From CATQHW01 sp965243545 (lineage in GTDB: Bacteria > Spirochaetota > Spirochaetia > SZUA-6 > Bin103), in the NCBI GenBank assembly GCA_965243545.1, contig OZ251573.1, forward strand, positions 1,984,001 through 2,048,000: 64,000 bases of DNA. Direction: 5' to 3'. The translations under genes were made by a program, and so were the position numbers. Under the pieces are notes generated by a model, which was not told the DNA's origin, did no database searches, and saw only the letters and a list, made by a program, of their open reading frames with translations. Positions 36,935 through 46,128 of the stretch are shown here, in pieces. Position 1 is the first letter of the stretch. Each line of letters starts with the position of its first letter.

Positions 36935-37270
36935 TCATCGCCTCGCGAGCCCCTCGGCGAGGATCGTGGTAGCGAGATGATTGAGACTCACCCCCTCGGT
37001 CTCGGCCCGTTTGGCAAGTTTCATGTGCAGGCTCTTCGGGATGCGCTGGACAAACTGGCCGCTGTAGGTCTTCGGCGCCGGCGCCACACCCTTGTCCTCC
37101 ATCTCGGCCGTCATCCACGCACGCCATGCATCTCTCGCCTCGGCAATCGCTTCTTCGACGGTCCGGCCATCGGCGATGCAGCCGGGAAGATCGGGAATGG
37201 CGACCAGGTAGCCGCCTCCATCGTCATCGGGTATCGGACTGACGGTGATCGGGTAGTCCTCGAATCTCAT
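36935..37270 (-). CDS. hicB: HicB-family antitoxin
   Basis: A 111-residue antitoxin. The N-terminal half is the HicB partial RNase-H-like fold (YPITVSPIPDDDGGGYLVAIPDLPGCIADGRTVEEAI); the C-terminal half (FVQRIPKSLHMKLAKRAETEGVSLNHLATTILAEGL) is a ribbon-helix-helix DNA-binding domain. It neutralises HicA and should repress the operon through the palindrome at 37512. Its ATG overlaps the hicA stop by 4 bp (ATGA), so the antitoxin is the second gene, the usual hicAB order. Confidence 0.92.
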   Translation of the reverse strand: MRFEDYPITVSPIPDDDGGGYLVAIPDLPGCIADGRTVEEAIAEARDAWRAWMTAEMEDKGVAPAPKTYSGQFVQRIPKSLHMKLAKRAETEGVSLNHLATTILAEGLARR

Positions 37271-37473
37271 TGCGCGGCCTCCTCTACCAGAGCTACCAGC
37301 CGTCGGATATAGAACGGCTTGATGGGCTTATGCATGGGAACCGTCAAGTGACGGCCACGTGAGTCGGTGATCACGGCGTGGCTCGTCCCGCGTTGACGCA
37401 GCATCAGGTGGTGCGCGCGCACCAGTGTCCTGACGTCGGCTGGCGTCCAGTCCCCCCGCGGATTCGCTTTCAT
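37267..37473 (-). CDS. hicA: HicA-family toxin
   Basis: A 68-residue mRNA interferase with a double-stranded-RNA-binding-like fold. The catalytic His is His32 in RQRGTSHAVITDSRG, followed by the family pattern HLTVPMHKPIKPFYIRRLV. Transcribed first; hicB overlaps it by 4 bp. The ATG at 37473 gives the normal length; a longer frame to 37620 would cross the operator and is not favoured. The enzyme cuts mRNA when HicB is degraded, causing growth arrest. Confidence 0.9.
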   Translation of the reverse strand: MKANPRGDWTPADVRTLVRAHHLMLRQRGTSHAVITDSRGRHLTVPMHKPIKPFYIRRLVALVEEAAQ

Positions 37474-37511
37474 CGATTCGAGTAGATGTCTCGACCGGCC
37501 CACGGCGTTAT

Positions 37512-37531
37512 TGATACTGCATTCAGTATCA
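37512..37531. promoter_or_regulatory. Palindromic operator of hicAB
   Basis: TGATACTG and CAGTATCA are perfect 8-bp arms around the 4-bp centre CATT, 39 bp upstream of hicA. It is the only clearly AT-rich palindrome near, and its size and position fit the ribbon-helix-helix binding site of HicB. Confidence 0.7.
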
Positions 37532-37604
37532 CGGTCAAGCGGCCGCGGCGGGCGTGATCCCGGCCGCTTGCGCGGCGGCGCCGCTTCGATGTTCCATACG
37601 CGCC

Positions 37605-38585
37605 ATGGGTAGTCACGCATTCACGATCGGCATGTTCATCGGCGAGCTGCGCATGGACGACTTCGACCGCGCCCTGGAACGGGTGCGGGCGATCGGCCCC
37701 ACGGACATACTGGTGCATTCGCTGGGGGCCGAAGGTTCGATCGGCGACCTGACCGACGCGCAGGCCGACCGCCTGGGCAAACGGCTGGAGGCGCACGGCG
37801 TGACCCCGCGCCTGTTCGGCGGCAACGTCTTCAAGGAGGTCCACCTGGCCGACCTGGAGATCGACTCCATGGCCGATCATCCGCAGTTCCGGGACCACTT
37901 CCGGCGCTTGGTGCGGGGCATGCAGATCGGCGACCGGCTCGGCTTCCGCGACGTGTGCACCTTCACCTTCGCGTGGCCGGGCGAATACGCCACCGGCCGG
38001 CCGCAGGGCCGCGGATCGCCCACGTGGCCGATGCGTTGGGCCACGCGCGGCGGCATCATCGGCCGCACCGACATGGACAAGCTGGAAAAGGGGTTCACGT
38101 TGATGCTGGAGCAGGCCGAGCGGTACGACGTCAACCTGGTGCTGATGCAGATGCCCTGGAACTACACCAACACCACCGGCAACTTCCGCCGGGTCGCCGA
38201 GCGGCTCGCCTCGCCGCGCATCCGCGTCATGTGGGGGCCGGCCGACAACGTCAACTGCGGCGAGTCCGACACGGCCACCGCCGGCTTCCGCAACGTGCGG
38301 CCCTACGTGCACGGACTCCACATGAAGGACCTGCGGGTCAACCACGGCCCCGACCTCGACTTCACCTACTGCCCGATCGGCCAAGGCCACACCGACTACG
38401 CGACCGTGCTGCGCAACCTGCACGAACACGGCGTTCCGGCCTTCCTGTCGGTCGCCAGCCATTACGTGCCGCCCGGCCGCGATCCCGGCGACCCGGCGGC
38501 GTGCGAGGAGGCGTTGCGCGCCAACTACCGGACGGTCACGGAACTGGTCGACCGGATCACCGCCGGACCGGCGGCGCCGGCATGA
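37605..38585 (+). CDS. Xylose-isomerase-like TIM-barrel protein
   Basis: A 326-residue protein of the AP_endonuc_2/sugar-phosphate-isomerase-epimerase fold. The barrel starts FTIGMFIGELRMDDFDRAL; the metal-ligand strands are not typical but VNLVLMQMPWNYTNT, RVMWGPADNVNCGES and VHGLHMKDLRV (His and Asp) fit the family. It probably isomerises or epimerises a sugar or keto acid. Its TGA stop overlaps an ATG of the next frame (ATGA at 38582), a sign of translational coupling with the D-Ala-D-Ala ligase gene, although the two activities have no obvious link. No signal peptide. Confidence 0.75.
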   Translation: MGSHAFTIGMFIGELRMDDFDRALERVRAIGPTDILVHSLGAEGSIGDLTDAQADRLGKRLEAHGVTPRLFGGNVFKEVHLADLEIDSMADHPQFRDHFRRLVRGMQIGDRLGFRDVCTFTFAWPGEYATGRPQGRGSPTWPMRWATRGGIIGRTDMDKLEKGFTLMLEQAERYDVNLVLMQMPWNYTNTTGNFRRVAERLASPRIRVMWGPADNVNCGESDTATAGFRNVRPYVHGLHMKDLRVNHGPDLDFTYCPIGQGHTDYATVLRNLHEHGVPAFLSVASHYVPPGRDPGDPAACEEALRANYRTVTELVDRITAGPAAPA

Positions 38586-38617
38586 CACGCACCGGCTTCG
38601 TGGTGTAGGAACACGCC

Positions 38618-39739
38618 ATCCGCATCGGCATCATCTACGGCGGCCGTTCCGCCGAGCACGACGTATCCCGCCAGTCCGCGTTCAACGTCCTCAACGCCAT
38701 CGACCGGTCGGCGCATGAGGTGGTGGTGTTGCGCATAGACCGGCGCGGCTCCTGGCGGCGCGAGGACCCGGACGCGTTCCTGGCCCGCACCCTGCTGGCG
38801 GACGAACGCGGCGCGGCCGGCGCCGCCGTTCCCGGCGCCGCCGTTCCCGGCGCGGACTTGGCGCAGATCGCCCTGTGGCCGGACGCGCCGCCGTTCGAGC
38901 CGCCGGAGCGGCCGAGCGTCGTCACGCCGGACGCGCTGCAGATGCTCGACGTGGTGTTTCCCGTGCTGCACGGCCCGTACGGCGAGGACGGATCGGTGCA
39001 GGGGCTGCTGAAGACCGCCGGCATCCCGTTCGCGGGGCCGGGCGTGCTGGCCGCCGCGGTCGGCATGGACAAGGACGTGATGAAGAGGCTGCTGCGCACC
39101 GCCGGCATCCGGGTCGCCGACTTCCTGGTCGCGCACGCCGCCGGCCCTCGCCCGGCATGGGACGCCATCACCGCGCAGCTCGGCTCGCCGGTCTTCGTCA
39201 AGCCGGCCAACCTCGGTTCCTCGGTCGGCATCCGCAAGGCGGCGGCGGCCAGCCCCTTTGCCGAGGCGCTCGAAGAGGCGTTCGCCTACGACGCCAAGGT
39301 CCTGATCGAGCGCGCCATCGCCGGACGGGAGATCGAGTGCGCGGTGCTCGGCAACGAAGCGCCGATCGCGTCGGTGCCGGGCGAGGTGATCCCGCACCAC
39401 GAGTTCTACAGCTACGAGGCGAAGTATCTGGACGACGACGGCGCGGAGCTGGCGATACCGGCCGACCTGACGCCAGCGGCGGCGGAGCGGACGCGGGAAC
39501 TGTCGCTGGCCGCCTACCGCGCCCTCTGCTGCGACGGCATGGCGCGCGTCGACTTCTTTCTCCGGGACGACGGCGAGCTGCTGGTCAACGAGATCAACAC
39601 CATCCCCGGCTTCACGCCCATCAGCATGTATCCAAATCTGTGGGAGGCGTCCGGAATACCGTACTCCGAGCTGATCGAACGCCTGCTGCAGCTCGGCATC
39701 GAGCGGTACGAACGGGAGCGCGCCCTGCGCAGCGACTGA
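38618..39739 (+). CDS. ddl: D-alanine--D-alanine ligase, start codon abnormal
   Basis: A ligase of about 373 residues that joins two D-alanines for peptidoglycan. Motifs: RIGIIYGGRSAEHDVSRQSA (N-terminal glycine loop), FPVLHGPYGEDGSVQGLL, VFVKPANLGSSVGIRKA, GREIECAVLG and the ATP/Mg loop ARVDFFLRDDGELLVNEINTIPGFT. The expected first codon before RIGIIYGG is ATC at 38618, not ATG/GTG/TTG; AGGA lies 7 nt upstream. Reading back, a TAG (38606) separates it from an in-frame ATG at 38582 that overlaps the previous stop. Either ATC is used, or the TAG is a nonsense change or error; the first canonical start is GTG 38720, which would delete the glycine loop. A 5-residue repeat (GAAVP) inserts near residue 70. 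Confidence 0.85.
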   Translation: MRIGIIYGGRSAEHDVSRQSAFNVLNAIDRSAHEVVVLRIDRRGSWRREDPDAFLARTLLADERGAAGAAVPGAAVPGADLAQIALWPDAPPFEPPERPSVVTPDALQMLDVVFPVLHGPYGEDGSVQGLLKTAGIPFAGPGVLAAAVGMDKDVMKRLLRTAGIRVADFLVAHAAGPRPAWDAITAQLGSPVFVKPANLGSSVGIRKAAAASPFAEALEEAFAYDAKVLIERAIAGREIECAVLGNEAPIASVPGEVIPHHEFYSYEAKYLDDDGAELAIPADLTPAAAERTRELSLAAYRALCCDGMARVDFFLRDDGELLVNEINTIPGFTPISMYPNLWEASGIPYSELIERLLQLGIERYERERALRSD

Positions 39740-39764
39740 CCGGCCGCCGCGGCGCGGCCGGTCA
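39737..39764. terminator. Bidirectional terminator-like hairpin
   Basis: Perfect 10-bp arms TGACCGGCCG and CGGCCGGTCA with an 8-nt loop lie exactly between ddl and the convergent V-ATPase D gene. The stem is very strong, but no T-run follows on either strand. Confidence 0.45.
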
Positions 39765-39769
39765 CCCGG

Positions 39770-40390
39770 CTACATCGCCACCAGGTCCTTGATCTTCATG
39801 AGCCGGCTGATGTTGCCGCGCTCCAGCTCCTGCAGCTTGGCGCTGATGTACTTGATGGTGTCCGCCTGCTGCGGGATCAGCACGTACTCCAGCGCGTTGA
39901 CGCGGCGCCGCGTCCGCTCGATCTCGTCGGCCACCAGCTCGATCGTCTTCTCGATTTCGGCAAGCTCGACCATGCGCTGCAGCGTCCGGCGCAGCTCCCC
40001 CATGGCGTCGTCGAGGTCGCTGGTGGTGTCGTCGATCCCGTAGGAGATCATGTTGCCTTCGATCGCAAAGTCGAACACCGGCACGCGCACGTTCATGATC
40101 ATGCGCTCCCGCATCGACAACCGCGCCTGGCACTCCGGGAACGCCAACGCCGCCCGGTAGAGCGGCGCCGGCATCGACGCCGACGCCATGATGAACCGCT
40201 TGAACAGCGCGTTGATCTCCGCGTCGACCTCCCGGCGCAGGGTCTGATACCGCCGCACGATCTCCGTGAAGTCCTGCAGCAGCCCCTCCAGCTTGTCCTT
40301 GAGCAGCTTGTGTCCGCGCTGGGCCACCACCTGCTTCTTCTTCAGGCGGAGCAGCTCCATCCGGTTCGGGCTGACCGCGATCGTCGCCAT
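39770..40390 (-). CDS. atpD: V/A-type ATP synthase subunit D (central stalk)
   Basis: A 206-residue, mostly helical rotor-shaft protein. MATIAVSPNRMELLRLKKKQVVAQRGHKLLKDK is the family start; the C-terminal helix ends KLQELERGNISRLMKIKDLVA. It forms the rotating shaft with F inside the A3B3 head. GGGGAG lies before the ATG and the B gene ends 27 bp upstream. Last gene of the nine-gene operon. Its 3' end faces ddl across a strong hairpin. Confidence 0.95.
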   Translation of the reverse strand: MATIAVSPNRMELLRLKKKQVVAQRGHKLLKDKLEGLLQDFTEIVRRYQTLRREVDAEINALFKRFIMASASMPAPLYRAALAFPECQARLSMRERMIMNVRVPVFDFAIEGNMISYGIDDTTSDLDDAMGELRRTLQRMVELAEIEKTIELVADEIERTRRRVNALEYVLIPQQADTIKYISAKLQELERGNISRLMKIKDLVAM

Positions 40391-40417
40391 GCGCCGCTCC
40401 CCGCGCTCCGCGGCCGC

Positions 40418-41847
40418 CTACGCGCCCGCCGCCGCGGCGCCCGCCGCCACGGCGGCCGGGGCCGGGGAAGCGGCGGCCGGTTCGGCTTCCAGGTACTTGT
40501 CTATGTGCTCGGCGTCGACCCGCTTCAGTTCGGCGCGCGGCAGCAGCCCCAGCAGCCGCCAGCCGATGCGCAAGGTGTCTTCGATGGAGCGGTTCTCGTA
40601 GAAGCCCTGGTTCACGTACTCCCGCTCGAAGCGGTCGGCGAAGGTGACGTACTGACGGTCCATCTCGCTCAACGACGCTTCGCCCAGCACCACCGCCAGC
40701 TCGCGCATCTCATTGCCGCGCGCGTAGGCGGCGAACAGCTGATTGGCGACGCCCTGATGATCCTCCCGCGTCTTGCCTTCGCCCACCCCCTTCTGCATCA
40801 GGCGCGACAGCGACGGCGACACGTTGATCGGCGGCAGGATGCCCTTGCGGTAGATGGCGCGGTCCAGGAAGATCTGCCCTTCGGTGATGTAGCCGGTCAG
40901 GTCCGGGATCGGATGGGTGCGGTCGTCCTCCGGCATGGTGAGGATCGGGAACTGCGTGATCGACCCGCGCTTGCCCTTGATGCGGCCGGCGCGCTCGTAG
41001 ATCTGCGACAGGTCGGTGTACATGTAGCCGGGGTAGCCGCGGCGCCCCGGCACCTCCTTGCGGGCGGCCGACACCTCGCGCAACGCCTCGCAGTAGTTGG
41101 TCATGTCGGTGAGGATGACCAGCACGTGCATGTCGTGCTCGAACGCCAGGAACTCGGCGGTGGTGAGCGCCACGCGCGGGATGGAGATGCGCTCCACCAC
41201 CGGGTCGTCGGCCAGGTTGATGAACAGCACCGCCCGTTCGATGGCGCCGGTCCGCTCGAAGTCGTCGCGGAAGAAGTTGGCTTCCTCGAAGGTTATGCCC
41301 ATGGCGGCGAACACCACCGCAAAGTCGCCGGAGTCGCCGAGCGTGCGCGCCTGGCGGGCGATCTGCGCGGCGAGCTGCGAGTGCGGCAGGCCCGATCCGG
41401 AGAAGATCGGCAGCTTCTGGCCGCGCACCAGCGTGAAGTTGCCGTCGATGGCGGAGATGCCGGTCTGGATGAACTCCGACGGGAAGTCGCGGCTGTACGG
41501 GTTGATCGGCGACCCGGAGATGTCCCGGAACGCTTCCGGCACGATCTGGCCGGAGTCGTCGATCGGTTCGCCGATGCCGTTGAGAATGCGGCCCAGCATC
41601 TCGCGCGCCACGCGGGCGCGCATGCTCTTGCCCAGGAAGCGGACGGTCGCCTCGCCGGCGCCGATGCCCTGCGACGACTCGAACAGCTGCACCAGGGCGC
41701 GCCCGGTGGACGCTTCCAGCACCTGGCCGCGGCGGATGCTGCCGTCGGCCAGCTCCACCTCGGCCAGCTCGCCGAACTTGACGTCTTCGATCTGATCGAC
41801 GATCAGCAGCGGGCCTTCCAGCCCTTCGACGGTGCGGTATTCGCGGA

Positions 41848-41851
<4 letters not shown>
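40418..41851 (-). CDS. atpB: V/A-type ATP synthase subunit B (non-catalytic)
   Basis: A 477-residue regulatory nucleotide-binding-fold subunit of the A3B3 head. It has the family start IREYRTVEGLEGPLLIVDQIEDVKF, PINPYSRDFPSEFIQTGISAIDG, LPIFSGSGLPHSQLAAQIARQA (degenerate P-loop), and DLTGYITEGQIFLDRAIYRKG. The Ala-rich C-terminus is a local feature. Its ATG overlaps the A-subunit stop by 4 bp (ATGA). Confidence 0.96.
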
Positions 41852-43620
<1,769 letters not shown>

Positions 43621-43643
43621 TTCCTGCGTCTCTCCTTAGCGTG

Positions 43644-43991
43644 TCAGTTCGCGCCGAGCAGATCGATGCCGATCGCCCGTTCCACGGCGTGGCGGATGCG
43701 CTCGTAGCCGATGCCGCGCGTCCCCGACTGATCGGGGACTATGATGATCGCCGGCACGGCGCCGGTCGAAAGCCGCTCCATGGCGTCGAACAGCGGCTCG
43801 GCCAACGGTTCGGTGATGAAGATGATGGCGTACTCGCCGCTGCCGGCCAGATCGGTGAGCACCGACAGCGTGCGCGCCGGATCGTCGGCGTCCTGGGCAA
43901 AGCCGTGCACGCCGCCTGCGGCAAAGCCGGCCACCGTGGCCGCATCGCCGATCATGGCGATCTTGTAGACCGCTCCCGCGCCGTCAGCCAT
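43644..43991 (-). CDS. atpF: V/A-type ATP synthase subunit F
   Basis: A 115-residue central-stalk subunit with a Rossmann-like fold. KIAMIGDAATVAGFAAGGV is the family start, ITEPLAEPLFDAMERL and PAIIIVPDQSG follow. The ATG at 43991 lies 4 bp after the C-subunit stop and has no clear ribosome binding site, so translation is probably coupled. F attaches to D and may brake ATP hydrolysis. Confidence 0.92.
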   Translation of the reverse strand: MADGAGAVYKIAMIGDAATVAGFAAGGVHGFAQDADDPARTLSVLTDLAGSGEYAIIFITEPLAEPLFDAMERLSTGAVPAIIIVPDQSGTRGIGYERIRHAVERAIGIDLLGAN

Positions 43992-43995
43992 CGCT

Positions 43996-44988
43996 TTAGC
44001 CAAACCCCAGGTTGAGCCGCGCCGCCTGCGCGTCGGCCGACAGCTCGCGCACCGCGCCGAGACAGGCGATGCGGAAGTTGGCCAGGTCGATGAGTTTGCG
44101 CCGTATGAAATAATAGACGTACTCGATCGACGGCGGCCTGTACCGGGCGGCGCCGAGGCGCGCGGTGAGCCCGGTTTGCAGCCGCAGGATCGCCTCCCGC
44201 GTCCCTTCGCCGCGCCCCAGCGCCTGCACGGCGGCGGTGAGCAGCGGGCGCGCAAACACGCGCGTCTGCGCCCATTCGCCGGTCGGGCTTTCGTAGAGCG
44301 CCTGCAACCGCGACTGCTCCGGCAGGCCGTGCGATCCCCATCGGACGACCCGCCACGGCAACCCGGCGTCCCGGCCGCGCATGAGCGTCTCGGCCACCGC
44401 AAGGTCGCTGAAGTCGGCCAGGACCGCGGCCAGCGCCGGCGACCGCCGCGCGGCGATCTCCACCAGCAGCACGCTGCGGGCGCGGTCCATCGCCAGCTCC
44501 AGCGCCTGCGGCGCGCGGCCCGATTCGTAGTAGGCGGCCAGGCCGGCGCGGATCGCCGGCAGGTAGTGGAGCGGCACGCGCGCCGTGGAGAGCCGGCCGA
44601 CGTCGGCCAGCACCTCGGCGGCGACCAGCGCCGCCGGCTGGTAGAGGCCCGCCGGCGGCTCGCCCCGAAGGTGCCCGAGCAGCGCCGTCTTGAGGTTGTG
44701 CAGGTCGAGCGGCGCCGCGGCGAGCTGCGCCAGCTCCGGCACCGGGGCGAGTTCGTCCACGGTCTTCCAGAGATCGGCCACCTCTTCGGCGGCAGCCCGT
44801 TCGATGCCGCCGTCGGTGGGATCGGCGGTCACCACCTGCGCAAAGCGGCACGGCGGCAGCGCGGCGACCACCTGCTCCATGCTGCGCGCGGACACCAGCT
44901 CCCGCGCCAGGGACTCATCGCCCAGCTCGCGCTCCCGGCACTTGAGCAGCCCGGTCAGAAAGTTGAAGTCGCGCTCGGTCCGGGCCAT
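43996..44988 (-). CDS. atpC: V/A-type ATP synthase subunit C (rotor-stalk socket)
   Basis: A 330-residue, helix-rich funnel protein that couples the D-F shaft to the membrane ring. It has LDLHNLKTALLGHLRG near the middle, VPLHYLPAIRAGLAAYYESG and the end PSIEYVYYFIRRKLIDLANFRIA, all typical of the C/AC39 family. Seven bp from the E gene and 4 bp from the F gene. Weakly conserved outside these motifs, as usual for this subunit. Confidence 0.93.
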   Translation of the reverse strand: MARTERDFNFLTGLLKCRERELGDESLARELVSARSMEQVVAALPPCRFAQVVTADPTDGGIERAAAEEVADLWKTVDELAPVPELAQLAAAPLDLHNLKTALLGHLRGEPPAGLYQPAALVAAEVLADVGRLSTARVPLHYLPAIRAGLAAYYESGRAPQALELAMDRARSVLLVEIAARRSPALAAVLADFSDLAVAETLMRGRDAGLPWRVVRWGSHGLPEQSRLQALYESPTGEWAQTRVFARPLLTAAVQALGRGEGTREAILRLQTGLTARLGAARYRPPSIEYVYYFIRRKLIDLANFRIACLGAVRELSADAQAARLNLGFG

Positions 44989-44995
44989 CGGCGCC

Positions 44996-45619
44996 TCATC
45001 CGCCCCCGTCGTCGTCGGCGGCCTGCGTGGCCCTGAACAGGACTCCGGCCGCCTCGATCTCGGTCTCTTCCTGCAGCTGCGCGAACGCCTGATCCAGGGT
45101 GCAGTTGAGGCGTTCCGGCCGGCGCGCCTCCGCGCCTTCGGCGGCGGTGCGCTCGATGATGAATCCCGCCCGGAACCGGCCCTGCTCGTCGGCCAGCGTC
45201 ACGCCGTGCTCGTCCAGCAGGCCGCGCAGCTCGCCGGCGAAGCGGTCCGCCTCGCGCTGCGACACGATCAGCCGGTCGCCGGGCTTGGCGTGCCGGCGCA
45301 GCTGCCCGGCCAGAAAGGCGCGGTAGGCGTCCGCGGCGACCACCTGCTCCCACGCGCCGCGGTACAGGTCGTCGATCAGACGCCGCCGCAACGCCACCAG
45401 CTGCTTGTTCTGCTCCAGACGGGCGCCGGACAGCCGCTGCCGCAGCCGGTCTTCGGCCTGCCGGTGCTCGCGTCCGCGCCGGTCGTCGACGGAGCGCGTC
45501 AGCTCGGCCAGCCCGGTCCGGTACCGTTCGTCGTGATCGGCCTGCGCCGCCTGCAGGGCCTGCTCGCCGCGCGCGCGCGCGCCGGCCAGGATCTGCTCGA
45601 CCAGATTGTCGCCCGCCAT
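44996..45619 (-). CDS. atpE: V/A-type ATP synthase subunit E (peripheral stalk)
   Basis: A 207-residue subunit. The N-terminal 100 residues are a charged helix (NLVEQILAGARARGEQALQAAQ, DRRGREHRQAEDRLRQRL) that pairs with the G/H subunit; the C-terminal part with FIIERTAAEGAEARRPERLNCTLDQAF is the head-binding domain. The ATG starts 1 bp after the K-gene stop. It anchors the A3B3 head to subunit I. Confidence 0.92.
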   Translation of the reverse strand: MAGDNLVEQILAGARARGEQALQAAQADHDERYRTGLAELTRSVDDRRGREHRQAEDRLRQRLSGARLEQNKQLVALRRRLIDDLYRGAWEQVVAADAYRAFLAGQLRRHAKPGDRLIVSQREADRFAGELRGLLDEHGVTLADEQGRFRAGFIIERTAAEGAEARRPERLNCTLDQAFAQLQEETEIEAAGVLFRATQAADDDGGG

Positions 45620-45620
45620 C

Positions 45621-46112
45621 TCAGCTCAGGTCGGGGATCACGACCTGCAGGATGATCAGGGTGGCGATCAGCGCGAACAGGCCGAAGGTCTCCACCATGA
45701 CCGGCAGGATCAGCGCGCGTCCGAAGGTGTCAGGTTTTTTGGCCACCGCCCCCATCGAGGCGACCGCGACCTTGCCCTGCCAGATCGGTGACATCAGCTC
45801 GCCGAACATCGCCGGCACGCAGGCGGCGAATATCGCCAAGCCGTAATGCAGATCGAGGTCGAGGACCCCCTCGCCGCCCAGCGCTTGCACCTTGAGCATC
45901 ACCAGGATCGCCACCACCAGGCCGTAGATCGCCTGCGTAGCCGGCAACGCCTGCAGGATCAGCATCAGGCCGAAGCGGTCGGGGTCCTCGGAGATGACGC
46001 CGCCGGCCATCTCGCCGGCCGCTCCGACGCCGACCGACGATCCGTACGCCGCCAGCCCTGCGGTCAAGGCCCCGCCGAACAAGGCGATCGCGAAGCCGAG
46101 AGAGATCTCCAT
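45621..46112 (-). CDS. atpK: V-type ATPase proteolipid K subunit, predicted sodium-binding
   Basis: A 163-residue membrane-ring subunit with two helical hairpins (four helices), the duplicated NtpK form rather than the short two-helix form of Thermus. The first hairpin has ILQALPATQAIYGL, the second SPIWQGKVAVASMGAVAKKPD and VMVETFGLFALI. Leu56, Thr59, Gln60, Gln112 and Glu141 align with the five sodium ligands of Enterococcus hirae NtpK (Leu61, Thr64, Gln65, Gln110, Glu139). Sodium coupling is therefore predicted. Only one of the two hairpins carries the carboxylate, as in V-type rings. Confidence 0.95.
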   Translation of the reverse strand: MEISLGFAIALFGGALTAGLAAYGSSVGVGAAGEMAGGVISEDPDRFGLMLILQALPATQAIYGLVVAILVMLKVQALGGEGVLDLDLHYGLAIFAACVPAMFGELMSPIWQGKVAVASMGAVAKKPDTFGRALILPVMVETFGLFALIATLIILQVVIPDLS

Positions 46113-46128
46113 CCGTGCCTCCTTTAGG

